A DNA stretch of 64,000 bases from Qipengyuania sp. JC766 (GCF_040717445.1 NZ_JBFEFL010000001.1:744001-808000); one strand, 5' to 3'; numbered from the stretch's first letter, positions 7,713 through 18,145 are shown. Notes: generated by a model from the letters alone, not told the origin. Translations and numbers: made by a program.

Positions 7713-8516
7713 ATGGTCGACAAGTCGGAGAAGTTCAATTGGGCCGTGCGCGTGGGATATTTCAGCCGCGCGATACTTTATGCTGTGCTGGGTCTGGTCG
7801 CACTGACCAGCGCGGGCCGGATTGCCGAAGGCACCGACGGCGTGTTCCTCGCGATCGAGGACTATCCCGCCGGCACCGTGCTTCTCTGGATCATGGCGGT
7901 GGGCCTCACGGCCTATGCCCTGTTCCGCTTCTGCTCGTTGTTGTTCGATATCGAGAACAACGGTTCGGATTCGAAAGGCTGGGCGAAGCGGGTCGGTCAT
8001 GCCGGCAGCGGCATCGGTCACCTCGTCCTCGCCTATTCGGCCTTCAAGTTCGCCAATGACAGTGCGTCCTCGTCGTCCGGTGGCGGCGCAGAGGAAGCGG
8101 CCGCCGGTATTCTGTCGGTCGAACTCGGCGGTATCGTCCTCGGGGTCCTCGGGGTGATCTTCTTCGCGGTGGCCGTATTCCAGGCGAAGAAGGGCATTTC
8201 GGGCGACTTCATGCACCGCATCAGTCCCGCGGCCCCGTCCGCGACGCGTTGGCTCGGAGGCGTCGGCTTCTGTGCGCGCGCCGTCGTCTATGCCGTGATC
8301 GGGTGGTCGCTCGTCCAGGCGGGCTTCTTCTCGCAAGGCGCCGACGAAGTGAAGACGCTGGGCGACGCGGTCGCGAGCCTCGCGGGCGAAGGGCCGATCT
8401 TCACGATCACGGCCATCGGCCTGCTGACCTTCGGCCTCTTCAGCCTGATCCTCGCCCGGTATCGCATCATTCCGGACATGGATTCCAGCAAGGGAATCCC
8501 CAAGTTCCGGATATGA
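7713..8516 (+). CDS. DUF1206 membrane protein
   Basis: 267 aa with about six transmembrane helices in three repeats, each starting with an amphipathic GYFSRAILYAVLG-like or GFCARAVVYAVIG-like segment; this is the DUF1206 repeat, found in bacteria from actinobacteria to alphaproteobacteria. Function unknown. AAGGGGAAC precedes the ATG. Its stop overlaps the start of the glutaredoxin-MauE fusion (ATGA at 8513-8516), so the two are translated together. A weak GGCAC-N16-CGTT element lies upstream (7659-7683) but has a mismatch in the key -35 of the EcfG consensus. Confidence 0.9.
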   Translation: MVDKSEKFNWAVRVGYFSRAILYAVLGLVALTSAGRIAEGTDGVFLAIEDYPAGTVLLWIMAVGLTAYALFRFCSLLFDIENNGSDSKGWAKRVGHAGSGIGHLVLAYSAFKFANDSASSSSGGGAEEAAAGILSVELGGIVLGVLGVIFFAVAVFQAKKGISGDFMHRISPAAPSATRWLGGVGFCARAVVYAVIGWSLVQAGFFSQGADEVKTLGDAVASLAGEGPIFTITAIGLLTFGLFSLILARYRIIPDMDSSKGIPKFRI

Positions 8517-9286
8517 GCGACGCGCAAACTCCCGATCGCGCGCATTCGTCCGGCGCGCGTACTGCCCGCCTCTACCGGATGGTGATGGACAAGCATGTCT
8601 GCCCCTACGGCACGAAGTCCAAGTTCCTGCTGGAACGCGAAGGCTATTCAGTCGAGGATCACCACCTGACGACGCGCGCAGAGACGGATGCCTTCAAAGC
8701 AAAACACGGCGTCTCCACCACGCCCCAGACCTTCGTCGGGAACGACAGGATCGGCGGCTACGACGATCTGCGCGCGTGGCTCGGCAAGGCCGGAAAGGAC
8801 GGGCCGAGCTATACGCCAGTCCTCGCGGTCTTTGCAGTCGGAGCCCTGCTGGCCGTGTCGCTCAGCATGTTCGTCTATGGCAGCGCCTTCACGATCCGGA
8901 CCGCCGAATGGTTCGTCGCCTTCTCGATGGCGATGTTGGCCATGCTCAAGCTGCAGGATGTGGAGCAGTTCTCCACCATGTTCGTCGGCTACGACCTGCT
9001 GGGCATGCGCTGGGTGCCCTATGCGTACGCCTACCCGTTTCTCGAGGCGGCCGCCGCCATCCTGATGGCGGGCCGCGTGCTGCCCTGGCTCTCTATCCCG
9101 ATCGCACTGACCATCGGCACGATCGGTGCCGTCAGCGTCTTTTACGCGGTGTATATCCAGAAACGCGACATCAAGTGCGCCTGTGTCGGTGGCAGTGGCA
9201 ACGTGCCGCTCGGCTTCGTCTCGCTGACCGAAAATCTCGCCATGATTGCCATGGGGATTTGGATGCTGGTACGCCCTGCGCTCTGA
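8513..9286 (+). CDS. Glutaredoxin-MauE membrane fusion protein
   Basis: 257 aa. Residues about 18-92 are a glutaredoxin domain with a CPYG active site (30-33) and the cis-Pro TTPQ (69-72); the second active-site Cys of dithiol glutaredoxins is Gly here, so it is monothiol-like. Residues about 100-257 are a four-helix MauE/DoxX-like membrane domain with a CAC motif (Cys222, Cys224) followed by GGSGNVPLG. MauE is needed for disulfide maturation of methylamine dehydrogenase. The fusion suggests passing reducing equivalents or disulfides across the membrane; that is inference. The start overlaps the DUF1206 stop. Confidence 0.85.
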   Translation: MSDAQTPDRAHSSGARTARLYRMVMDKHVCPYGTKSKFLLEREGYSVEDHHLTTRAETDAFKAKHGVSTTPQTFVGNDRIGGYDDLRAWLGKAGKDGPSYTPVLAVFAVGALLAVSLSMFVYGSAFTIRTAEWFVAFSMAMLAMLKLQDVEQFSTMFVGYDLLGMRWVPYAYAYPFLEAAAAILMAGRVLPWLSIPIALTIGTIGAVSVFYAVYIQKRDIKCACVGGSGNVPLGFVSLTENLAMIAMGIWMLVRPAL

Positions 9287-9296
9287 AGGGAGAGGC

Positions 9297-9764
9297 ATGG
9301 CCATGATCTATTTCGAGGACATCGAAGTCGGGAAGAAACAGTCGTTCGGGCGCTACGAAGTCACGCGCGAGGAAGTGATGGAGTTTGCCGAGAAATACGA
9401 TCCGCAACCCTTCCATCTCGATGACGAAGCCGCCGCGCGCACCCATTTCGGCAGGCTGTCCGCCAGTGGATGGCATACCTGCGCCATGACCATGCGGATG
9501 CTGGTCGACAACATGAAGGACCAGCAGCAGGCTGGCCTCGGGTCGCCGGGCGTCGATCACATCCGCTGGGTCAAGCCCGTCTATCCCGGCGATGTCCTGC
9601 GCTGCGAAAGCGAAGTGATCGAGAAGCGGCGGAGCAAGAGTCGCCCGGAAATGGGCCTGTTCAAATCCCGCGGAACCACGTTCAACCAGAACGACGAACC
9701 CGTCCTGCAAATGGTATCGAACGGGATGATCCTGGTCCGCAATCCGGAAGACCCGGCGGACTAG
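9297..9764 (+). CDS. MaoC-family hot-dog dehydratase
   Basis: 155 aa with the R-specific enoyl-CoA hydratase 2 motif: Asp35 and His40 in YDPQPFH, and the LSASGWHTCAMTMRM helix. The family hydrates trans-2-enoyl-CoA or related acyl thioesters. GGGAGAGG just before the ATG at 9297 decides the start; 9303 is a possible alternative. It follows the glutaredoxin fusion by 10 bp and may share its transcript. It converges on the lipoprotein gene, with the two stop codons sharing the palindrome CTAG (9761-9764). Confidence 0.92.
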   Translation: MAMIYFEDIEVGKKQSFGRYEVTREEVMEFAEKYDPQPFHLDDEAAARTHFGRLSASGWHTCAMTMRMLVDNMKDQQQAGLGSPGVDHIRWVKPVYPGDVLRCESEVIEKRRSKSRPEMGLFKSRGTTFNQNDEPVLQMVSNGMILVRNPEDPAD

Positions 9765-10252
9765 CTCGCTTCCATCCGGCAGCGCAATTCGCCCGCCGCC
9801 TCCCAGACCGTACGATCCGCCCCGTCGCGCGCAATCGCGGTGGCTGCAAAGCTGTCCGCGCCGGTGCCTCGCGCACTGGGCCTGATTTCGACTTCGAATT
9901 CGGTGCCGACATATTTCGGCTTCACCGAGCCGAAGATCGGCTCCGCCCCTGCATCGGAGGCCAGCGGTGCTGTCTTTCCCTTAACCTTCATCACGCCGGA
10001 TGTGTCGTGCATGATGACGACGGGCGTTTCGCTGCCTTCCTTGTAGAAGGCGCAGCTGTCTCCGGTGATCTGGTCCTTGTCCATGTCGCTTTCCGAAACC
10101 GCTTCGGGTTCGATCGCCACGGGTGGCGGAGCGATGTCCTCGACTACTTTTTCCAGGTCGGTGCCTTCGGGCGCGATATCCTTGAAAGTGGCTTCGTTAT
10201 TGTCGTTGCACCCTGCAAGCAGGGCCAGACCAAGCAGGAACGCAACACGCAT
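9761..10252 (-). CDS. Hypothetical lipoprotein downstream of mutL
   Basis: 163 aa with a strong lipobox LLAGC (11-15, Cys15) and an acidic, Pro-rich linker (about 16-60), then a small probably beta-rich domain with two Cys. Its ATG overlaps the mutL stop by one base (TGATG), so it is co-translated with mutL, although a functional link between a lipoprotein and mismatch repair is not obvious. Its stop shares CTAG with the convergent MaoC gene. No family recognised. Confidence 0.8.
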   Translation of the reverse strand: MRVAFLLGLALLAGCNDNNEATFKDIAPEGTDLEKVVEDIAPPPVAIEPEAVSESDMDKDQITGDSCAFYKEGSETPVVIMHDTSGVMKVKGKTAPLASDAGAEPIFGSVKPKYVGTEFEVEIRPSARGTGADSFAATAIARDGADRTVWEAAGELRCRMEAS

Positions 10253-12054
10253 CAGTGTCTCCCAAAGAGCTTTTCGACATCGTCCATGGAAAGCTTAACC
10301 CATGTAGGCCTCCCATGGTTGCATTGTCCCGATCTCGGCGTTCGTTCCATCTCCCGAAGGAGGGCATTCATTTCGGCAACATTGAGGACGCGCCCCGCCC
10401 TGACCGACCCGTGGCAGGCCATCGTGGCCAGCACGAGATCCAGCTTCTCGCCCAGCAGAAGGGCTTCGCCGTGCTTGGCGATATCGTCGGCAATGTCGGC
10501 AAGCAGCCGGTGCGGATCGGCCTTGGAAAGCGAATGCGGCATGGCGCGGACGAGCATTGCGTCAGGGCCGAAGCGTTCCATGATGAGTCCCAGTTCCGCG
10601 AGCGCGTCGATCGCGTCCTCCAGCCGGTCGCAGACGGGTTCGTCCATTTCGACGACTTCGGGCATCAGCAGCGCCTGGCTCCGCCGTACCGCGTCGCCGG
10701 CCCCCGCGGCGCGCAACCGCTCCAGCACGATCCGCTCGTGCGCCGCGTGCTGGTCGACGAGGACGAGACCGTCGGCGGCTTCCGCGACGATGTAGGTTTC
10801 AGCAACCTGGCCGCGCGCGATGCCGAGCGGATATTCGGCCTGCGGTTCGCCCGGTTCCGCCAGTTCCGCCCTGCCCTGCGGCGCGTCGAGAGCCACCGTC
10901 TCGCCGCCCCGCCATGGTTGCGGCGGTTCGCGAACGCCGTTGTCCTGCGGGGCGGTCCAGTCGCGCCCGCTGAAGATGGATGCCATGGCCGGCGCGTTTT
11001 CGGTCGCGACCGGCTCCTGCTGCCAGCGACCCATCGCCGCGGTATCTGGCGCCTGGGCACTGCGCCGGTCCCCGGTGCCCAGTGCCTGCCTCAGCCCGGA
11101 AACGATGAACCCGCGCATTCCCTGCGCATCGCGGAAGCGAACTTCCGTCTTGGCCGGGTGGACGTTCACGTCGACGTCTTCGGGCGGCAGTTCGACGAAC
11201 AGGGCGAGGACCGCGTGACGATCGCGGGCGAGCATGTCCGCATAGGCACCGCGGACGGCCCCTGTCAGGAGACGGTCCTTCACGGGTCGGCCGTTCACGA
11301 ACAGGAACTGCTGGTCGGCCACGCCGCGATTGTATGTCGGAAGTCCGGCAAGCCCGGTCAGCCGCATCGGCCCCCTCTGCAGGTCGATCGAAACGCCGTT
11401 ATCCTTCAGTTCGCGCGCGACGATCTCGGCCACGCGCGTCTCCAGCGGCTGCCCCGGCTGCAGCGCCAGCGTGCGCCGGTCGCCATGATCGAGCGTGAAG
11501 GCGATGTCGGGGCGCGCCATCGCCAGACGCCGGACGACATCGAGGCACGCCGCATATTCGCTGCGCGGGGTGCGCAGGAACTTGCGCCGTGCCGGTATCT
11601 TGCCGAACAGGTTTTCCACCACGACCCTTGTCCCGGGCGGAAGGGCGGCCGGTCCGTCCGATTTCTTCGCGCCATGGTCGATCACGGTGCGCCAGCCCTG
11701 TGCCTCCCCCTCGGTCCGGCTTTCGAGCGTGAAGCGGGCGACACTGGCGATCGAGGGCAGCGCCTCTCCCCGGAAGCCCAGCGTGGCGACCTGTTCGATC
11801 GCATCGTCCGGCAGCTTCGAAGTCGCATGCCTTTCCAAGGCCAGCGCCATTTCGTCCGGCGACATCCCGCAGCCGTCGTCGATCACTTCGAGTCGGCCGA
11901 GCCCGCCGTCGGTCAGCTTGACCGCGATCCGGCCGGCGCCAGCGTCGATCGCGTTCTCCACCAGCTCTTTCAGGGCCGATGCAGGCCGCTCCACCACCTC
12001 GCCTGCGGCGATGCGGTTGACGAGAGTTTCGGGCAATCTTCTGATGCGGGGCAT
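10252..12054 (-). CDS. mutL: DNA mismatch repair protein MutL
   Basis: 600 aa. The N-terminal GHKL ATPase has ELVENAIDAG (30-39), DDGCGM (59-64) and GFRGEAL; the C-terminal dimerisation domain carries DQHAxxExxxxE (from residue 434), ACHGSVRAG and CNHGRP, the set that defines endonuclease-competent MutL. So this MutL probably nicks DNA itself, as expected where MutH is absent. I chose the ATG at 12054 (MPRIRRLPETLVNRIAAGEVVERP-type start) over the in-frame 12087. The long plus-strand open frame opposite (10255-12099) is a shadow. Confidence 0.97.
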   Translation of the reverse strand: MPRIRRLPETLVNRIAAGEVVERPASALKELVENAIDAGAGRIAVKLTDGGLGRLEVIDDGCGMSPDEMALALERHATSKLPDDAIEQVATLGFRGEALPSIASVARFTLESRTEGEAQGWRTVIDHGAKKSDGPAALPPGTRVVVENLFGKIPARRKFLRTPRSEYAACLDVVRRLAMARPDIAFTLDHGDRRTLALQPGQPLETRVAEIVARELKDNGVSIDLQRGPMRLTGLAGLPTYNRGVADQQFLFVNGRPVKDRLLTGAVRGAYADMLARDRHAVLALFVELPPEDVDVNVHPAKTEVRFRDAQGMRGFIVSGLRQALGTGDRRSAQAPDTAAMGRWQQEPVATENAPAMASIFSGRDWTAPQDNGVREPPQPWRGGETVALDAPQGRAELAEPGEPQAEYPLGIARGQVAETYIVAEAADGLVLVDQHAAHERIVLERLRAAGAGDAVRRSQALLMPEVVEMDEPVCDRLEDAIDALAELGLIMERFGPDAMLVRAMPHSLSKADPHRLLADIADDIAKHGEALLLGEKLDLVLATMACHGSVRAGRVLNVAEMNALLREMERTPRSGQCNHGRPTWVKLSMDDVEKLFGRH

Positions 12055-13290
<1,236 letters not shown>

Positions 13291-13310
13291 TGCCTTAAGG
13301 GGGCCTTGTC

Positions 13311-14204
13311 ATGGCGTCACCAGGTCGGCGCTCGAGCTATTCCCGTCGTGAACAATACGGTGTTTTCACCGGCTATGTCATCGCCGGCGCGGGCGCGCTG
13401 GCCGGTGCCATATTGCTTGGCCTGTCGCTCTGGCGGCCGGCCAATTTCAACGGGCCGCGCACCACCGCTTCGGACATCGTCGCCCCCATCGGCGAAGCGG
13501 GCGCGAGTGCGCGTAATTCGGGCAAGGGCCTGATCGACAGCATTTCCGGCTATCTCGCCGCAGGAAGCCAGAACGCAGAACTGCGCAAGGAAGTGGAAGC
13601 GTCGCGGATCCGCCTGGCCGAAGCCGAGGCGACTAAGCGCGAAAACGACCGGCTCAAGGCGCTGCTTGGTCTTTCCAACGACGAGACGCCGCCTGTCGCG
13701 GTCGCCCGCCTTATTGGATCGACCGCGTCGAGCAGCCGCCGGTTCGGCTATATCGGCGTGGGACGCGGCGATGGTATCGTCCCGGGAATGCCGGTGCGTT
13801 CCTCGCGCGGGATCGTCGGCCGCGTTCTGGAAGTGGGCCGCTCGACGTCGCGAGTGCTCCTGCTCGCGGACAGCCAGAGCGTGGTGCCGGTACGGCTCGC
13901 GGATTCGAAGCGCGATGTCGTTGCCCTCGCCGAAGGTCGTGGCGACGGACTGCTCCATATCCGCCTGGTCAATCTCGGCATCAACCCGCTCGAGCGCGGC
14001 GATGTGCTGGTCACCAGCGGATCGGGTGGTTTCTATCCGCCCGGCGTCGCAGTCGCGATCGTCGAGGAAACCGTCAGCGACGGAGCGGTCGCGCGGATGA
14101 TCAGCGATCCCGCCGCCACGCTTTACGTAACCGTGGAGCCGATCTGGCAGGCACCTACGATCGAAGCCGCTCGCACGCCTGTCGAAGACCGGCTCGAGGA
14201 ATGA
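13311..14204 (+). CDS. mreC: Rod shape-determining protein MreC
   Basis: 297 aa bitopic periplasmic protein: cytoplasmic N-terminus, one membrane helix (about 22-42), a coiled coil (about 80-118) and two beta barrels with the family GDGIVPGMPV and GDVLVTSG motifs. MreC links MreB with PBP2 and RodA. It starts 20 bp after mreB and its stop overlaps the mreD start (ATGA, 14201-14204). Confidence 0.96.
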   Translation: MASPGRRSSYSRREQYGVFTGYVIAGAGALAGAILLGLSLWRPANFNGPRTTASDIVAPIGEAGASARNSGKGLIDSISGYLAAGSQNAELRKEVEASRIRLAEAEATKRENDRLKALLGLSNDETPPVAVARLIGSTASSSRRFGYIGVGRGDGIVPGMPVRSSRGIVGRVLEVGRSTSRVLLLADSQSVVPVRLADSKRDVVALAEGRGDGLLHIRLVNLGINPLERGDVLVTSGSGGFYPPGVAVAIVEETVSDGAVARMISDPAATLYVTVEPIWQAPTIEAARTPVEDRLEE

Positions 14205-14758
14205 TCGAACGGGTCAACACCAAGGCACGCAGCGATCGCTACGGCAGTCGTCTCAATCGCGCCCATTCGCCCGTCATCGCCTATGCGGTGCCGGTGGCTA
14301 CGATCCTGCTCGGTTCCTTCCTGCCCTTTTTCGCCATAGCCGGGGCGGCACCGTATATTCCGCCGTTCGGCTTCCTCATGCTGCTTTGCTGGCGCAGCCT
14401 TCAGCCCGGTCTTTTCCCTATCTGGATCGGCTTTCCGCTCGGCCTGTTCGACGATCTATTCAGCGGACAGCCATTCGGTTCGGCTATCCTGCTGTGGTCC
14501 CTCACGATGATTGCGTTCGAGATGATCGATACACGGTTTCCGTGGCGCAGTTTCTGGCAGGACTGGATGACCGTCGCCATGTTCACGACCCTTTACATCG
14601 TCCTCGCTGCCGTCGTTTCCGGCGGCGAGCTGAGTGTGCCCGGGCTGGTCGCCATCGTGCCGCAGATCGTCTTCTCCATTTTCGCCTTTCCCCTCCTGGC
14701 TCGCATCGTGGCGAGCTTCGACAGGTTCCGGCTGTTGCGCTGGCGGAGGCTCGGCTGA
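14201..14758 (+). CDS. mreD: Rod shape-determining protein MreD
   Basis: 185 aa multipass inner-membrane protein, with about five or six helices and the family PPFGFLMLLCWR / GLFDDLFSGQPFG pattern. Part of the MreBCD elongation complex. It overlaps mreC by four bases and shares TGATG with mrdA, implying tight translational coupling. Confidence 0.92.
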   Translation: MIERVNTKARSDRYGSRLNRAHSPVIAYAVPVATILLGSFLPFFAIAGAAPYIPPFGFLMLLCWRSLQPGLFPIWIGFPLGLFDDLFSGQPFGSAILLWSLTMIAFEMIDTRFPWRSFWQDWMTVAMFTTLYIVLAAVVSGGELSVPGLVAIVPQIVFSIFAFPLLARIVASFDRFRLLRWRRLG

Positions 14759-16833
14759 TGGCCCGTCGTTCGCGTCGGCAGAAGAAGACCACCGTCAACG
14801 CCTCGATCCTGGACAACCGGTTCGACAGGCGCAGCTTCGTGGTCGGCGCAGTGGGTGCCGGTATCGGGACGCTTCTCGCCGTTCGCATGGCTTACATCGC
14901 CATCGCCGAGAACGAACGGTGGAAGGTTGAGGCGGAAAGCAACCGCGTCAACCTGTCGCTCATCCCCCCACGCCGTGGCTGGATCCTCGACCGCGAAGGC
15001 GCGCCACTGGCGTCGAACCAAGCGGATTTTCGCGTGGACATCATCCCCGAGCGGCTGCCCGATCCGAACAAGACGATCGATATCCTCGGGGAACTGCTCG
15101 ATCTCAACATCGGCAAGATCCGCGACCTGAAGGCGCAAGTCGAGGAGAAGCGCGGTTTCCAGCCGATCGAGGTCGCGACCGGCGTGGATTTCGAGAAATA
15201 CGCGGCCGTTACCGTGCGCCTCCCGGACCTTCCCGGGGTCGTCCCCCAGCGCGGTTTCTCGCGCTTTTATCCGACGGGGCCATCCGTCGGCCACCTCATC
15301 GGATATGTCGGGCCTGCGTCCGCGGAAGAGTACCAGAAGGATCGCAATCCGCTCCTCCTCACCCCGGGCTACAAGATCGGCAAGGACGGACTGGAAAAGC
15401 AGTTCGAACAGCGCCTTCGCGGCGAACCTGGTGCGCGCCGTGTCGAGGTGACCGCGGCAGGCCGCATCGTACGCGATCTCGACACCCGGCCGGATGTTCA
15501 GGGCGATCCGCTGCATCTCACCATTGATGGCCCGTTGCAGGATTACGCGGCGCGGCGGATCGGGCTCGAAAGCGGCTCCGTCGTGGTGATGGACTGCGAG
15601 ACCGGTGACCTGCTCTGCATGGCATCGATGCCCAGTTTCGATCCCAACAGCTTCTCGGACGGGATCGGCCGCGTGGAATACGCGATGCTGCGTGACGATG
15701 AGCGCGTACCACTCCGCAACAAGGTCCTAAAAGGGCTGTATCCCCCCGGTTCGACGGTGAAGCCCATGCATTGCATGGCGTTCCTGAAGGAAGGGGTCGG
15801 TTTCAACGACACCATCACGTGCGGCGGCGGTCGGCGGATCGGAAACCGGTTCTTCAATTGCTGGAGCAACCACGGCCAGGTCGACATGGCAAAGGCCATC
15901 TACCAGAGCTGCGACAGCTATTTCTATCACTTCGCGCAACAAGTCGGTTTCGACAAGGTGGCGGCGATGGCCCGCAGTCTCGGCATGGGTCAGGAATTTC
16001 CCCTGCCCGTTATCAGCCAGTTCTTCGGGACCGTCCCGGACCCCGAATGGAAATTCAACAAGTTCGGCGATCGCTGGCAACCCTTCGACACGGTGAATGC
16101 GTCCATCGGACAGGGTTACTATCTAGCGAGCCCCCTTCAGCTCGCCGTGATGAGTGCCCGCCTCGCGACCGGAAGGGTGCTGAAGCCGCGGCTCGTGCGA
16201 AGCAATGCGGTGCGCGAGGCGCAGCATTACAATTTCCGCGATGAGGAAATCGCCTACATCCGTCAGGCGATGAGCGACGTCGTCAACGGGCCCGGCACCG
16301 CGGGACGCGGTCGTTTGCCATTCGACGACATCCAGATGGCGGGCAAGACCGGTACGGCCCAGGTCGTCTCCTTAAGCGTCTCGGATGGACGAAGCGGCCC
16401 CTGGAAATATCGCGATCACGGACTGTTCGTGTTCTTCGCGCCGATCGACAACCCCCGCTACGCCGGCGCCGTCGTCATCGAGCACGGAGGGGGATCGGGG
16501 GCGGCTTATCCGATCGCCCGCGACGTGATGACCTTCATGTTCGACCCGCAAAAGGGCCTCGACGCGCTCTACGCTCTCGAGAAGGAGTGGGGCGGCACCG
16601 CACAGGAGCGTCTGGCGAAGAAATACGCGGCATACGCAGCAGAGGCCGGCGAAACCGTTCCCCCCGCACCCCAGCGGGAAGAGGAGATCTTCGATCAGGT
16701 CGATGCAGAGGCCCGCGCAGCGGCCAATCAGTCCCAGGCCATTGCCGATGACGTCATTGCGCCCCGCCCCAATCCCACAGGCACGGGTGGGCCGCCACCT
16801 GACGCAGCCGGCATAGCGGGCGAACCCGAATGA
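14758..16833 (+). CDS. mrdA: Penicillin-binding protein 2, elongasome transpeptidase
   Basis: 691 aa class B PBP: membrane anchor (about 27-48), dimerisation domain, then the transpeptidase with SxxK at Ser332 (STVK), SxD at 384-386 (SCD, as usual for PBP2) and KTG at 530-532. It cross-links lateral-wall peptidoglycan with the glycosyltransferase RodA. The C-terminus carries about 90 residues rich in Ala, Glu and Pro beyond the catalytic domain, typical of alphaproteobacterial PBP2. Start at 14758 from the TGATG overlap with mreD; the ORF open from 14386 is an overlap artefact. Confidence 0.97.
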   Translation: MARRSRRQKKTTVNASILDNRFDRRSFVVGAVGAGIGTLLAVRMAYIAIAENERWKVEAESNRVNLSLIPPRRGWILDREGAPLASNQADFRVDIIPERLPDPNKTIDILGELLDLNIGKIRDLKAQVEEKRGFQPIEVATGVDFEKYAAVTVRLPDLPGVVPQRGFSRFYPTGPSVGHLIGYVGPASAEEYQKDRNPLLLTPGYKIGKDGLEKQFEQRLRGEPGARRVEVTAAGRIVRDLDTRPDVQGDPLHLTIDGPLQDYAARRIGLESGSVVVMDCETGDLLCMASMPSFDPNSFSDGIGRVEYAMLRDDERVPLRNKVLKGLYPPGSTVKPMHCMAFLKEGVGFNDTITCGGGRRIGNRFFNCWSNHGQVDMAKAIYQSCDSYFYHFAQQVGFDKVAAMARSLGMGQEFPLPVISQFFGTVPDPEWKFNKFGDRWQPFDTVNASIGQGYYLASPLQLAVMSARLATGRVLKPRLVRSNAVREAQHYNFRDEEIAYIRQAMSDVVNGPGTAGRGRLPFDDIQMAGKTGTAQVVSLSVSDGRSGPWKYRDHGLFVFFAPIDNPRYAGAVVIEHGGGSGAAYPIARDVMTFMFDPQKGLDALYALEKEWGGTAQERLAKKYAAYAAEAGETVPPAPQREEEIFDQVDAEARAAANQSQAIADDVIAPRPNPTGTGGPPPDAAGIAGEPE

Positions 16834-17954
16834 ACTCGGTTGTACCTGCCCCGATCGCGCGCCAGCCCTGGGGCATGCTGATCCCGCTTTTCATGCTCGT
16901 GGGTTTCGGCGCACTGGTGCTGTATTCCGCGGCGGGCGGAAACATGCAGCCCTTCGCACAGTCACATCTGATCCGTTTCGGATTGTTCCTCGTAATGGCG
17001 GGCGTGATCGTTGCGATGCCGCGTCCCTTCATCGAGTTCATTTCCTATCCCGCCTACGCAGTCGTGCTCGTGCTGCTGCTGGCCGTGGAGGCGATGGGGG
17101 CCATCGGCGGGGGGAGCCAGCGATGGCTGGACCTCGGCCCGCTGACCTTGCAGCCGTCGGAGCTCATGAAACCGGCAATCGTGTTCGCCCTTGCCCGGTT
17201 CTACTCCGATCTGCCGGCTGGAATGGTCAACACTTGGCGGGCGTTGATTCCCGCAGGCGTGTTGATTGCAATCCCCATGGCGCTCGTCCTGATCCAGCCT
17301 GACCTGGGAACCGCCATCGCGATCGCATTCGGCGGGGCAGCGGTGATGTTCCTTGCCGGCCTGCCGCTGCGCTGGTTCGTCATTGGCGGCCTCGCCGCAA
17401 TCATCCTGGCGCCTCTGGCCTTCTTCTTCGGCCTGCAGGAATATCAGCAGAACCGTGTCCTGACCTTTCTCGACCCGGAAAGCGATCCGCTCGGCACGAA
17501 CTACAATATCACACAATCGAAGATCGCCATCGGTTCGGGCGGCATGTGGGGCAAGGGTTTCAACGAGGGATCGCAGAGCCACCTCAATTACCTCCCCGAA
17601 GCGCATACCGATTTCGTCTTTTCGACCATGGCCGAAGAGTGGGGCTTCGTCGGCGGGGTGTTCGTCATCGTGGTGTTCGGCCTGATCCTGCGCTGGGGCC
17701 TCAAGGTGGCGAGCAATGCGCAGGATCGTTTCCCGAAGCTGCTTGCGGCAGGAATGGTCGCCACCGTGTTCTTCTACGCGGCGATCAACCTGATGATGGT
17801 CATGGGCCTTGCCCCGGTGGTGGGAATCCCCCTGCCCTTCATGAGTCACGGCGGCAGTTCAATGCTGACCAACATGATCTGCCTCGGTACGCTGATGATG
17901 GTGGACCGGTGGAACCGGCAGCAGGCACCGCGGGGAGGACTGTCTCGCTATTAA
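16830..17954 (+). CDS. rodA: Peptidoglycan glycosyltransferase RodA
   Basis: 374 aa SEDS-family membrane protein with about ten helices. Typical signatures: GGSQRWLDLGPLTLQPSE, PDLGTA, and the C-terminal GIPLPFMSHGGSSML. RodA polymerises glycan strands and pairs with PBP2, encoded just upstream (ATGA overlap at 16830-16833). Last gene of the shape operon; no terminator seen before tRNA-Lys. Confidence 0.97.
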   Translation: MNSVVPAPIARQPWGMLIPLFMLVGFGALVLYSAAGGNMQPFAQSHLIRFGLFLVMAGVIVAMPRPFIEFISYPAYAVVLVLLLAVEAMGAIGGGSQRWLDLGPLTLQPSELMKPAIVFALARFYSDLPAGMVNTWRALIPAGVLIAIPMALVLIQPDLGTAIAIAFGGAAVMFLAGLPLRWFVIGGLAAIILAPLAFFFGLQEYQQNRVLTFLDPESDPLGTNYNITQSKIAIGSGGMWGKGFNEGSQSHLNYLPEAHTDFVFSTMAEEWGFVGGVFVIVVFGLILRWGLKVASNAQDRFPKLLAAGMVATVFFYAAINLMMVMGLAPVVGIPLPFMSHGGSSMLTNMICLGTLMMVDRWNRQQAPRGGLSRY

Positions 17955-17957
17955 GTC

Positions 17958-17985
17958 TTGCAAGACCTGCAAAGCTCGCTATTTG
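17958..17985 (+). promoter_or_regulatory. Candidate promoter of tRNA-Lys
   Basis: TTGCAA (17958-17963), 16-base spacer, TATTTG (17980-17985), ending 54 bp before the tRNA. Seen by eye only. Confidence 0.4.
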
Positions 17986-18039
17986 CACCGCTCCCGCGAC
18001 GCGATGTCGAATCGCAGCGGCAGCCTCACGCAAGGCGAT

Positions 18040-18115
<76 letters not shown>

Positions 18116-18145
18116 CTCCCCCACAGTTCTTCTGATCCCAATACC

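Noticed and set aside
6429-8336. 635-codon minus-strand ORF opposite ychF and DUF1206
   Set aside because: Spans two real plus-strand genes and their gap; composition typical of antisense reading.
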